Shown: positions 55,860 through 64,000 of the stretch, in pieces
Position numbering within the stretch: the stretch's first letter is position 1
Layout of the letters: the number at the start of each line of letters is the position of its first letter
Assembly: GCA_015223225.1 (NCBI GenBank)
Contig: JADFCQ010000002.1
Span: 310,001 to 374,000, forward strand
Source: Acetobacteraceae bacterium H6797
GTDB lineage: Bacteria; Pseudomonadota; Alphaproteobacteria; Acetobacterales; Acetobacteraceae
Length of the DNA stretch: 64,000 nt
Direction: 5' to 3'
Notes under the pieces: model-generated
The model's database searches: none
Told to the model about the DNA's origin: nothing
Seen by the model: the letters and a program-made list of their open reading frames with translations, nothing else
Translations under genes and position numbers: made by a program

Positions 55860-56819
55860 CGCAGCGGCGCGCAGCGGGGAGCGCAGTTCACGCTCCAGAT
55901 AAGCGGCCAAGGCGCCAGGGCCGGAGCGATCCGTACCGGCGACACCCGCGCGGGCCTCGGCCTCCGGGTTGTAATTGGTGTTCGTATTCACGTCATAGAC
56001 CAAAATACGCCCGTCGGACGTGGTAATGAACTCGATCCCCGCGACATCGACCTTGGCCGCCGCCAGGAAGCTCTCCAGCTTCTGCTTCAGCCCCTCGTCG
56101 ATCCCGGGCAGGACCTCGAACTTGTTCCGGGGCGCCTGGCCCACCGGGCAGGCGGCATCACCGATGGCGCAGGCCTCGGCGGGGCAGAGCTCGAAACCGT
56201 CGCTCGTATCCACCCGCACCGCATAGAGGAAGCGGCCGCCGATGAACTCAGCCCGTGTGATGAAGGGCTCCGGCGCCAGGATGTATTCCTGCAGCAGCGA
56301 AAGCCCATCGACCGGCGCGATATAATCCGGGCCGTTCACATGGGCTTCGAGCGTGTCGAGATCGCGGAAAAGCTGCACGCCCAGCCCCTTGCCGCCGCGG
56401 TTCGGCTTCAGGATCACCGGCTGGCCGGCGAAATGCTTGCGCGCCGCCTCGACGATCCGGGTCTTGCCGCCGACGAGAATGGTGCGCGGCACCGTGACCC
56501 CCGCCTTCTCCAGCCCGGCATATTGCCGCGCCTTGTTGATCTCGAGATCCAGCGCCGGCGAGCCGTTCACCACCTTCCGGCCATGGCGCGCGAGCCAGGC
56601 GAGCACGGCCGCCGTCAGCTCGGGCGAGTGCCGATGGTCCCGCGTATGCGACGAGGCGCTCATGCGGTTGTAAAACACGCCTTCCGGCGGGGGTTCCGAC
56701 AGATCGAAGACGGACTCGTCGAGGAACCATTCCGTCCAGGGCAGGCCGCGCTTCTCGAAAGCCTCGGCGAAGGGCGGCAGCCAGAGTGGATTCTCGTGCA
56801 GGACGTGGATTTTCGGCAT
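55857..56819 (-). CDS. RimK-like ATP-grasp protein
   Basis: A 320-residue ATP-grasp enzyme resembling RimK/glutathione-synthase ligases, which join a carboxylate to an amine using ATP. Visible pieces are NGSPALDLEINKARQYAGLEKAG, QPVILKPNRGGKGLGVQLF (nucleotide-binding lysine and glycine-rich loop), and YVYDVNTNTNYNPEAEARAG-like LVYDVNTNTNYNP with metal-binding asparagines. ATG 56819 (AGAGG nine bases upstream) was preferred over GTG 56828. The substrate is unknown. A candidate promoter lies just upstream. Confidence 0.82.
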   Translation of the reverse strand: MPKIHVLHENPLWLPPFAEAFEKRGLPWTEWFLDESVFDLSEPPPEGVFYNRMSASSHTRDHRHSPELTAAVLAWLARHGRKVVNGSPALDLEINKARQYAGLEKAGVTVPRTILVGGKTRIVEAARKHFAGQPVILKPNRGGKGLGVQLFRDLDTLEAHVNGPDYIAPVDGLSLLQEYILAPEPFITRAEFIGGRFLYAVRVDTSDGFELCPAEACAIGDAACPVGQAPRNKFEVLPGIDEGLKQKLESFLAAAKVDVAGIEFITTSDGRILVYDVNTNTNYNPEAEARAGVAGTDRSGPGALAAYLERELRSPLRAAA

Positions 56820-56842
56820 TTCACTCACCTCTTGGTATTTCC

Positions 56843-56870
56843 GTTATAATACATCTGAATCACGTTTAAA
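56843..56870 (-). promoter_or_regulatory. Candidate promoter for the ATP-grasp gene
   Basis: Reading the minus strand, TTTAAA and TATAAC are separated by 16 bases in a locally AT-rich stretch; the predicted leader is about 16-18 bases. Confidence 0.45.
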
Positions 56871-56984
56871 GTGGTAAAACACGTGCCGCAATCAAGCTAC
56901 TGACATCTCCGGGCCTCGCCTTTAGCCTTGGCCCCAACTGGGCCGCCGCCCCGGCCGGCCCTCGCCCATCGCGAGATATCCTCG

Positions 56985-57818
56985 ATGCCCGACGCCCTTC
57001 CGCCTCGCGCGGCCCTCGCCGCGCGCTATCCGGCCCAGGACACGCCGCCCGCCGCCTTCGCCGACAACCCCATCGTTGCCCATCTGTTGAACCACCGGAG
57101 CGTGCGCGCCTTCACCGACAAGCCCCTGCCCGAGGGGCTGATCGAGACGCTGGTCGCCGCCGCGCAATCGGCCCCGACCTCCTCCAATCTCCAGACCTGG
57201 AGCCTGGTGACGGTGCAGGATCGCGAGCGCCTGTCGCGCCTCGCCGCGGCCTCCAACCGCCAGGGTTTCCTGAACACGGCGCCGCTCTTCCTGGTCTGGG
57301 TCGCCGATCTGTCGCGCAATCAGCGGCTCGGCGAGGCCGCGGGCCAGACGCTTGAGGGGATCGACTATCTCGAGAGCTACATGGTCGCGATGATCGACGC
57401 GGCGCTGGCCGCGCAGAACCTCGTCGTGGCCGCCGAGGCGCTCGGGCTCGGCACCTGCTATATCGGCGCCCTGCGCAGCAAGCCCGAGGTGATCTCGGAA
57501 GAGCTGAACCTGCCGCCCAATGCCATGGGCCTTTTCGGCATGTGCATCGGCTATCCGGATATGGAGCGGCTGAGCGACATCAAGCCGCGCCTGCCGCAAT
57601 CGGCCGTGGTCCATCGCGAAACCTACAAGGTCACCCCCGAGGAAGCCGCGGCCGTGGCCCGCTATGATGATGCGATGCTGGATTTCTCGACCCGCGTGGG
57701 CCAGGGCGAGGTGCGTTGGCTGCCCCGCATGTTCCAGCGCCTTGCCGGCGCCGGCTCGCTCTCAGGGCGGCACCGCATGACCGAGGCGCTGAAGAACCTC
57801 GGCTTCGGCCTCAAATAA
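56985..57818 (+). CDS. NADPH-dependent nitroreductase/oxidoreductase (NfsA/Frp-like)
   Basis: A 277-residue flavoprotein of the NfsA/Frp group. Pieces include HLLNHRSVRAFTDKPLPEGLIETLVAAAQSAPTSSNLQTWSLV, the N-terminal FMN motif, then AAEALGLGTCYIGALRS and GMCIGYPDMERLSDIKPRLP. These match oxygen-insensitive nitroreductases and chromate/flavin reductases. The ATG at 56985 gives the family N-terminus. The physiological substrate is unknown. Its stop lies just before a fold-back element. Confidence 0.9.
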   Translation: MPDALPPRAALAARYPAQDTPPAAFADNPIVAHLLNHRSVRAFTDKPLPEGLIETLVAAAQSAPTSSNLQTWSLVTVQDRERLSRLAAASNRQGFLNTAPLFLVWVADLSRNQRLGEAAGQTLEGIDYLESYMVAMIDAALAAQNLVVAAEALGLGTCYIGALRSKPEVISEELNLPPNAMGLFGMCIGYPDMERLSDIKPRLPQSAVVHRETYKVTPEEAAAVARYDDAMLDFSTRVGQGEVRWLPRMFQRLAGAGSLSGRHRMTEALKNLGFGLK

Positions 57819-57822
57819 CTAA

Positions 57823-57980
57823 GAGGCTGTCTCATAAAGCTGGCGGCTGAGGCTCCGACCAGGATTTTTCTCGCCAGGGAGGCGGCGGCGCCGGCCAAAT
57901 GCGCGACATTTGGCCAAGCCGCCAACGATGCTGGCGCGGAAAATACTGCCGGAGCCGACCCGCAAGTTTTATGAAGCCTC
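57823..57980. mobile_element. MITE-like fold-back element
   Basis: The whole 158-base stretch is an imperfect inverted repeat. The left end GAGGCTGTCTCATAAA is matched by the right end TTTATGAAGCCTC (three bases shorter). Further shared blocks between left arm and reversed right arm are GGCTCCG, ATTTT, CGCCAG and GGCGGC, ending in a perfect GGCCAAATG/CATTTGGCC hairpin (57893-57915). No ORF is inside and no target duplication was found. It resembles a non-autonomous IS derivative; a long bidirectional terminator is the alternative. Confidence 0.65.
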
Positions 57981-58734
57981 ATTGCCTGAGGCTGTCCCAG
58001 AGGGGCAGCCCCAGCACCGCCGAGAGGGCGATCAGCGCGTAGCAGAGGCGGCGGAAGGTCGCCTCGCTGGCCAGGCCAAAAAGGCGCATCCCGAGCCGCA
58101 CCGCCACCGTATATATAGGGAGAAGCACGAGGCCCGTGACGATGGCCTTGAGCGTGATCAGACCGCCGAGCAGGAAGACCGCCGTCACCACCAGGCTGGA
58201 AAAGGCGAAGAACAGCACGATATTCGCCCGAAGTTGCGCCGCCGGCGCCGAAATCCCCATCCAATAGGCGATGACCGGCGGGCCGCCGAGCTGCACCGCG
58301 CCCGAGAAGAGGCCTGAGGTCGCCCCGACCGCGAAGGCGACCGGGCGGCTGGGCGCGCCACGGTAGCGCCAGCCGGAAATCAGCAGGCCGAGCAGCAGGA
58401 AGACCGTCACCGAAATCACCCAGCGGAGGGCATGCGGATCGGCATGGAGCAGAAGCTGCATCCCGATCGGGGTGCCAATCACCGTGCCCGCCACCAGCAC
58501 CGCCACTTCCCGCCGCGCGGCGAGCTTCCAGGCCGGGCGGATCATCGGCAGGGCGGCGATATTGTCGACCAGCAGCAGCAGTACCGCCGCCATTTGCGGC
58601 CCGAGCGCCGCGCCGGCGACGGGGATGAAGATCATCGCCGAGCCGAAGCCCGAGAAGCCGCGCGCCAGCCCGGCGGCAAAGCTGACCAGGGCCGTGACCG
58701 CGAGGGGCAGCAGCGGGGGAAGAAGCGAGTCCAA
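57979..58734 (-). CDS. TauE/SafE-family membrane permease
   Basis: A 251-residue protein with about eight hydrophobic segments, of the TauE/SafE (anion permease-like) family. Family pieces are FAAGLARGFSGFGSAMIFIP and SGLFSGAVQLGGPPVIAYWMG, the two halves of an inverted repeat. Members transport sulfonate- or sulfite-type anions, but the substrate is not deducible. The start is TTG 58734, with GGAG nine bases upstream. Its TGA stop lies on the end of the fold-back element, so the insertion may have replaced its original 3' end. Confidence 0.88.
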   Translation of the reverse strand: MDSLLPPLLPLAVTALVSFAAGLARGFSGFGSAMIFIPVAGAALGPQMAAVLLLLVDNIAALPMIRPAWKLAARREVAVLVAGTVIGTPIGMQLLLHADPHALRWVISVTVFLLLGLLISGWRYRGAPSRPVAFAVGATSGLFSGAVQLGGPPVIAYWMGISAPAAQLRANIVLFFAFSSLVVTAVFLLGGLITLKAIVTGLVLLPIYTVAVRLGMRLFGLASEATFRRLCYALIALSAVLGLPLWDSLRQ

Positions 58735-58968
58735 GATGAAGGCTCCGAGCGTGCCCGCACTCTGACCGGCGCGATGCCGCGGTCAAGGCCGGGCCACGAA
58801 TCCATGCGCTGGATCAAGGGCTTCCGCCCCTTTTCTGCCACAGTTCGGCCCGCGCGGGGGCTGATGCGTCGCCCGGCTACCGCCCTGGGCCGGAAGGCCG
58901 TTCTTTTTCGCTCACGCCGCATTTCAGCAGGTTGCGAGGTGCTGGCGATCAGGTTATCCGAATTGCCC

Positions 58969-60180
58969 ATGGACGGATCGCCCGACGCGCAACTCCCCGC
59001 CGGATCCGCCTTGGCCGCGCATCCCTCTTCTTCGAACGGGACTGTCGGCGAGGGCCCGCTGCCCCTCTACCGCGCTCGTGTCGCGGCGGGGAAGCTCGCC
59101 CCCGATCAGGCCCAGGAGATGGCGGCCGAAACCCTGCAGGACCTCTGGCGGCGCCTTCGCGGCTACGAGCCCACGCAGGAAGAGCCCGAAAAGCAGGGCT
59201 TCCTGAGCCGTTTCTTCCGCCGCAAGCCGGTCGAGGAAGAGCAGAACCCAGCCCCCATCGGCCTCTACCTCGTCGGTGAGGTCGGGCGCGGCAAGTCCAT
59301 GCTCATGGACCTGTTTTTCGACACGGCCGATGTTACGCGCAAGCAGCGCATCCACTTCCACCAGTTCATGCAGAACTGCCACGGCCGCATCCACGCCTGG
59401 AAGAAGATCCATGGCGATACGGCCGACCCCATCGGGCCGCTCGCGGATTCCATTGCCGATGAGGCCGCGCTGCTCTGCTTCGACGAGTTCCAGGTGCATG
59501 ACATCGTCGATGCCATGATCCTGGGCCGGCTTTTCCAGGGCCTGTTCAACCGCGGCACCGTGATCGTCGCGACGAGCAACACGGCGCCCGACGATCTCTT
59601 CAAGGGCAAGCCGGGGCGCGACGCCTTCCTGCCCTTCATCGCGCTGATCAAGAAGCAGGTGAACGTCCTCTTCCTGGACAGCAACCGCGACTATCGCCGC
59701 GCCCGCATCCAGGGCCTGCCGACCTGGCACGCGCCAGCCGATGCCCGGGCCCAGCGCGCGATCGACAAGGCCTTCGAGGAACTGACCGGCGTTGCCCATG
59801 GCGAGCCGACGAAGCTCGAGGTGCTCGGCCGCAAGGTCGAGGTGCCGCAGGCGGCGCGCGGCGTCGCCCGCTTCGATTTCGTCGAACTCTGCGGCAAGCC
59901 GCTCGGCCCGGCCGACTACCTGGCCCTGGCCACCCATTTTCACACGATTGTCGTCGACGGCGTCCCTCGCCTGGGGCCGGAGAATTTCGACAAGGCGCGT
60001 CGCTTCATCACCGTGATCGACGCGATGTATGAGCACCGCTGCAAGCTGATCGCTTCGGCCGATGCGGTGCCGGACCAGCTTTACGAACGAGGCGAGAACG
60101 CGGCGATGTTCGAGCGCACCGCCTCGCGCCTGATGGAAATGCAGAGCCAGGACTATCTGGCCCTGCCGCATCTGACCTGA
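58969..60180 (+). CDS. zapE: Cell division ATPase ZapE (AFG1-like)
   Basis: A 403-residue AFG1/ZapE P-loop ATPase. Walker A is GEVGRGKSMLMDLFF, Walker B ALLCFDEFQVHDIVDAMILGRLF. The sensor/second region includes VIVATSNTAPDDLFKG. The C-terminus has ERTASRLMEMQSQDYL. Members associate with Z-ring proteins or respiratory complexes. The ATG at 58969 was taken; in-frame GTG and TTG codons just upstream are possible. The gene lies upstream of a small secreted protein and mdh. Confidence 0.93.
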   Translation: MDGSPDAQLPAGSALAAHPSSSNGTVGEGPLPLYRARVAAGKLAPDQAQEMAAETLQDLWRRLRGYEPTQEEPEKQGFLSRFFRRKPVEEEQNPAPIGLYLVGEVGRGKSMLMDLFFDTADVTRKQRIHFHQFMQNCHGRIHAWKKIHGDTADPIGPLADSIADEAALLCFDEFQVHDIVDAMILGRLFQGLFNRGTVIVATSNTAPDDLFKGKPGRDAFLPFIALIKKQVNVLFLDSNRDYRRARIQGLPTWHAPADARAQRAIDKAFEELTGVAHGEPTKLEVLGRKVEVPQAARGVARFDFVELCGKPLGPADYLALATHFHTIVVDGVPRLGPENFDKARRFITVIDAMYEHRCKLIASADAVPDQLYERGENAAMFERTASRLMEMQSQDYLALPHLT

Positions 60181-60203
60181 GTTTTTGAGGAGGGGGTAAA
60201 ACC

Positions 60204-60641
60204 ATGCGACGTATTCTGCCGCTTCTCGGCGGCGGCCTCATCGCGGCCGTGCTGGCCTTCGCTTCGCCGGCCGCCGATGCCGCTTCGGCCCGTGACCGTG
60301 CCTCTCAGCAAAGTGTGAGCGCCCAGCGTGCTAAGCCGACGCACGCACCGGCGCGCCAGGCGGCACGGAATGCCTCAAACAAGAGCAGCAAGGCCGCCGC
60401 CGCGAATACCCGTCAGGGCCGCCAGACGGCGACTCGCGCGCAGCAGAATACAAGGCAACAGGCCTCGGCGACCTGCGCCACACGGCGTGGTGCTCGCAAC
60501 CGGTGCGGTACTACCGTCAAGCCGGTGTCCTGGCAGGGTGGTTTGCCTGCCATGACCATGGCGCAGACCAGTTGTCCGGCCGGCACCATGGCCCTTTTGG
60601 CCCGCGGGCATGAGGACGTCACTCGCTGCATGCCTATGTGA
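60204..60641 (+). CDS. Small exported Ala/Arg/Gln-rich protein
   Basis: A 145-residue protein with a signal peptide (RRILPLLGGGLIAAVLAFA, cut near ADA) and a low-complexity, probably disordered stretch (residues 35-90) rich in A, Q, R, S and T. Four cysteines occur in the ordered C-terminal part (ATCATRRGARNRCGT, TSCPAGTM, TRCMPM), suggesting two disulfides. AGGAGGGGG precedes the ATG. A strong terminator follows. I do not recognise a family; it may be a lineage-specific envelope protein. Confidence 0.7.
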   Translation: MRRILPLLGGGLIAAVLAFASPAADAASARDRASQQSVSAQRAKPTHAPARQAARNASNKSSKAAAANTRQGRQTATRAQQNTRQQASATCATRRGARNRCGTTVKPVSWQGGLPAMTMAQTSCPAGTMALLARGHEDVTRCMPM

Positions 60642-60658
60642 GAGGCAGTTTTCATCAG

Positions 60659-60693
60659 ATGGCGGCCATTCCGGGGGGAGTGGCCGCCATTTT
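60659..60693 (+). terminator. Intrinsic terminator after the small exported protein gene
   Basis: A perfect 10-bp stem (ATGGCGGCCA / TGGCCGCCAT) with a 12-base loop is followed by TTTGCTGT, 18 bases after the stop. Strong stem, short T-run. Confidence 0.75.
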
Positions 60694-60735
60694 GCTGTAT
60701 GGCCCCGCATTGCAGCATTTGCCCGACCGCGTTAG

Positions 60736-61743
<1,008 letters not shown>

Positions 61744-61749
61744 TGCCCC

Positions 61750-61781
61750 GGGCCGGGGCTCGCGCCCCGGCCCTTTTTTTT
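61750..61781 (+). terminator. Strong intrinsic terminator after mdh
   Basis: A perfect 10-bp GC stem (GGGCCGGGGC / GCCCCGGCCC) with a TCGC loop is followed by T8. A second small hairpin (GCCGGG/CCCGGC, 61789-61804) lies in the sucC leader. The first stem also overlaps an alternative pairing GCCCC...GGGGC (61745-61759), which could compete with it. Confidence 0.85.
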
Positions 61782-61831
61782 GCAGGCAGCCGGGTTTTCC
61801 CGGCCCCCAAGTCCAGAAAGCGGGGACCCGC

Positions 61832-63025
61832 ATGAATATCCATGAGTATCAGGGCAAAGAGCTGCTGAAGCGCTACGGCGTTGCGGTGCTCGACGGCTAT
61901 GTCGCCAAGACCCCTGAGGAGGCCGAGGCCGCGGCGAAGAAGCTGCCGGGGCCCGTCGTCGTCGTGAAGAGCCAGATCCATGCCGGTGGGCGTGGCGCGG
62001 GCCGCTTCAAGGACGATCCGAACGGCAAGGGCGGCGTGCGCGTCGTCAAGCCGGAAGCGGCCAAGGAAAACGCCGCCGCGATGATCGGCCACACGCTGAT
62101 CACCAAGCAGACCGGCCCCGAGGGCAAGGTCGTCAACCAAGTCTATATCGAGGCCGGTTGCGACATTAAGCGCGAGCTGTACCTCTCCCTCCTGGTTGAC
62201 CGCGAGACCTCGCGCATCACCATCATGGCGTCCACCGAGGGCGGCATGGAAATCGAGGAAGTCGCCGAGAACCATCCGGAGAAGATCCTCAAGGTCGCCG
62301 TCGATCCCGCGGCCGGCATCCAGGGCTGGCAGTGCCGCAAGCTCGGCTTCGGCCTGGGCCTGGAAGGCAAGCAGATCGGCGTGTTCACGAAGTTCGTGAC
62401 GGCGATGTACAACGCCTTCACCGACCTCGACATGGCGATCGTCGAGATCAACCCGCTGGTCGTGACCGGCGCGGGTGAGATCATCGCGCTCGACGCCAAG
62501 GTCTCCTTCGACGACAACGCGCTCTTCCGCCACAAGGAGCTCGAGGCCCTCCGCGACGACACGGAGATGGACCCGAAGGAACTCGAGGCCGTCAAGAACG
62601 ACCTCAACTACGTCGCGCTCGACGGTGAGATCGGCTGCATGGTCAACGGCGCCGGCCTTGCCATGGCGACGATGGACATCATCAAGCTCTACGGCTCCTC
62701 GCCCGCGAACTTCCTCGACGTCGGCGGCACCGCGACCGCGGCCCGCGTGACCGAGGCCTTCCGGATCATCACCGCGGACGCCAACGTCAAGGCGCTGCTG
62801 GTGAACATCTTCGGCGGCATCGCGAAGTGCGACATGATCGCCAACGGCATCGTCGAGGCGGCCAAGACGCTGACCCTCTCGGTTCCGCTGGTCGTGCGCC
62901 TCGAGGGCACGAATGTTGAGCTCGGCAAGAAGATCCTGGCCGAGAGCGGCCTGGCGATCATCCCCGCCGACAACCTGGCCGACGCCGCCCAGAAGGTCGT
63001 CGCCGCCGTGAAGAAGGCTGCCTGA
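61832..63025 (+). CDS. sucC: Succinyl-CoA synthetase beta subunit
   Basis: ATP-grasp subunit of the TCA enzyme making succinate and ATP/GTP from succinyl-CoA, 397 residues. It begins [20 protein letters not shown]-grasp residues include [18 protein letters not shown], and the C-terminal CoA-interacting part has [17 protein letters not shown] and [26 protein letters not shown] precedes the start. sucD begins two bases after its stop. Confidence 0.97.
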   Translation: MNIHEYQGKELLKRYGVAVLDGYVAKTPEEAEAAAKKLPGPVVVVKSQIHAGGRGAGRFKDDPNGKGGVRVVKPEAAKENAAAMIGHTLITKQTGPEGKVVNQVYIEAGCDIKRELYLSLLVDRETSRITIMASTEGGMEIEEVAENHPEKILKVAVDPAAGIQGWQCRKLGFGLGLEGKQIGVFTKFVTAMYNAFTDLDMAIVEINPLVVTGAGEIIALDAKVSFDDNALFRHKELEALRDDTEMDPKELEAVKNDLNYVALDGEIGCMVNGAGLAMATMDIIKLYGSSPANFLDVGGTATAARVTEAFRIITADANVKALLVNIFGGIAKCDMIANGIVEAAKTLTLSVPLVVRLEGTNVELGKKILAESGLAIIPADNLADAAQKVVAAVKKAA

Positions 63026-63027
63026 AC

Positions 63028-63918
63028 ATGGCCATTCTCGTCGACAAGCACACGAAGGTCATGACCCAGGGCTTCACCGGCTCGCAGGGTACCTTCCACG
63101 CCGAGCAGGGCATTGCCTACGGCACGAACTATGTCGGTGGCGTGACCCCCGGCAAGGGCGGCCAGACGCATATCGGCCTGCCGGTGTTCAACACCGTTGC
63201 CGAATGCGTCGAGCGCACGGGCGCCGATGCCTCGGTCATCTACGTGCCGCCGCCGTTCGCCGCCGACTCCATCCTGGAGGCGATCGACGCCGAGGTTCCG
63301 CTCATCATCTGCATCACCGAGGGCATCCCCGTCCTCGACATGGTGAAGGTGAAGCGCGCCCTCTCCGGCTCCAAGTCGCGCCTCATCGGCCCGAACTGCC
63401 CGGGTGTCATCACCCCGGAAGCCTGCAAGATCGGCATCATGCCCGGCCATATCCACAAGCGTGGTTCGGTCGGCATCGTGTCGCGCTCGGGCACGCTGAC
63501 CTATGAGGCGGTGGCGCAGACCACGGCGGCCGGCCTCGGCCAGTCCACCTGCGTCGGCATCGGCGGCGACCCGGTCAAGGGCACGGACTTCCAGGAAGTC
63601 CTGGAGATGTTCCTTGCCGACGAAGAGACCAAGCAGATCGTCATGATCGGCGAGATCGGCGGCCAGTCCGAGATCATCGCGGCCGACTTCCTGGGCCGTG
63701 AGAACAAGCCGGGCTCCAAGAACTACAAGCCCGTCGTCGGCTTCATCGCCGGTGCGACCGCCCCTCCGGGCCGCCGCATGGGCCATGCCGGCGCCGTTAT
63801 CTCGGGCGGCAAGGACACCGCGGAAGCCAAGATGGACGCCATGCGCGCCGCCGGCATCTTCGTGGCCGACAGCCCGGCCGCCCTAGGCTCGACCATGGTC
63901 AAGGCCGTCAAGGGCTGA
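63028..63918 (+). CDS. sucD: Succinyl-CoA synthetase alpha subunit
   Basis: The 296-residue alpha subunit that is phosphorylated on histidine. CoA-binding [19 protein letters not shown] near the N-terminus and the phosphohistidine segment [18 protein letters not shown] near residue 252 are present; [21 protein letters not shown] is also typical. It forms an operon with sucC. A gene may start shortly after its end. Confidence 0.97.
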   Translation: MAILVDKHTKVMTQGFTGSQGTFHAEQGIAYGTNYVGGVTPGKGGQTHIGLPVFNTVAECVERTGADASVIYVPPPFAADSILEAIDAEVPLIICITEGIPVLDMVKVKRALSGSKSRLIGPNCPGVITPEACKIGIMPGHIHKRGSVGIVSRSGTLTYEAVAQTTAAGLGQSTCVGIGGDPVKGTDFQEVLEMFLADEETKQIVMIGEIGGQSEIIAADFLGRENKPGSKNYKPVVGFIAGATAPPGRRMGHAGAVISGGKDTAEAKMDAMRAAGIFVADSPAALGSTMVKAVKG

Positions 63919-63935
63919 GATCGGACAGGGAAGCG

Positions 63936-64000
63936 ATGGGGTCGTACCAACGACAGATGTTGCAACAATGCGCCGTGGCCTCGGCTGCCGCGCATCCTTG
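63936..64000 (+). CDS. Possible start of the next gene, truncated by window end
   Basis: An ATG at 63936 follows AGGGAAGCG and remains open to the window end (MGSYQRQMLQQCAVASAA...). sucA would be expected here in many alphaproteobacteria, but this beginning is not clearly SucA-like. It is too short to identify. Confidence 0.3.
   Translation, partial: MGSYQRQMLQQCAVASAAAHP

Noticed and set aside
57823..57980. A degraded transposase gene within the fold-back element
   Set aside because: No open frame of useful length or transposase motif is present; only the inverted-repeat structure is supported.
63936..64000. Start of sucA
   Set aside because: Position fits, but the 21 visible residues do not resemble the SucA N-terminus, so it was left unnamed.

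Overview
This is a GC-rich, gene-dense chromosomal window that reads as an alphaproteobacterium, most likely an Acetobacteraceae member of the Roseomonas type. That placement is inferred from gene order and protein flavour: lepB-rnc-era-recO, rpoZ-rsh, a sufBCDS-sufU-sufT-sufA operon behind an Rrf2 regulator, lpxC-bamD-recN, tamA-tamB and mdh-sucC-sucD. No rRNA, tRNA, CRISPR array, prophage or intact transposase was seen.

Layout. 1-12 kb: the end of a malonyl-CoA decarboxylase gene, a DUF1028 protein, an FKBP isomerase, msrP, parC, a nitroreductase with an IsdG-like monooxygenase, a GAF-GGDEF cyclase, an exported argininosuccinate-lyase-like protein, a GST and guanine deaminase. 11.8-18 kb: a minus-strand housekeeping block (recO, era, rnc, lepB, rsh, rpoZ). 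18-22.7 kb: small metabolic genes, including a TctC-type binding protein and an amidohydrolase. 22.7-29.2 kb: the complete SUF iron-sulfur assembly operon. 29.4-35 kb: an SDR, valS, a SirB1-like protein and a HIT protein. 35-46.8 kb: envelope biogenesis (lpxC, bamD, tamA, tamB, a DUF2272 lipoprotein) with recN and an M20 amidohydrolase. 46.8-55.7 kb: a carbon-phosphorus lyase locus. 55.9-64 kb: an ATP-grasp enzyme, an NfsA-type nitroreductase, a TauE/SafE permease, zapE, a small secreted protein, and the TCA genes mdh, sucC and sucD.

The C-P lyase locus is the most distinctive region. phnGHIJKLM is followed, with stop/start overlaps at every junction, by a 2H-phosphoesterase-fold DUF1045 gene and a MOSC-domain gene. 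A GntR-type phnF and a second, divergent phnM paralogue run in the opposite direction. No phnCDE transporter, phnN or phnP is present here. The set suggests a variant of the pathway in which accessory proteins replace the usual end-processing enzymes; this is inference.

The non-coding DNA also has structure. Three intergenic sites carry modular GC-rich palindromes lying on or beside stop codons, one of them as a 37-bp tandem array. A roughly 158-bp fold-back element resembling a MITE sits exactly at the stop codon of the TauE-like gene. Clear intrinsic terminators follow the small secreted-protein gene and mdh.
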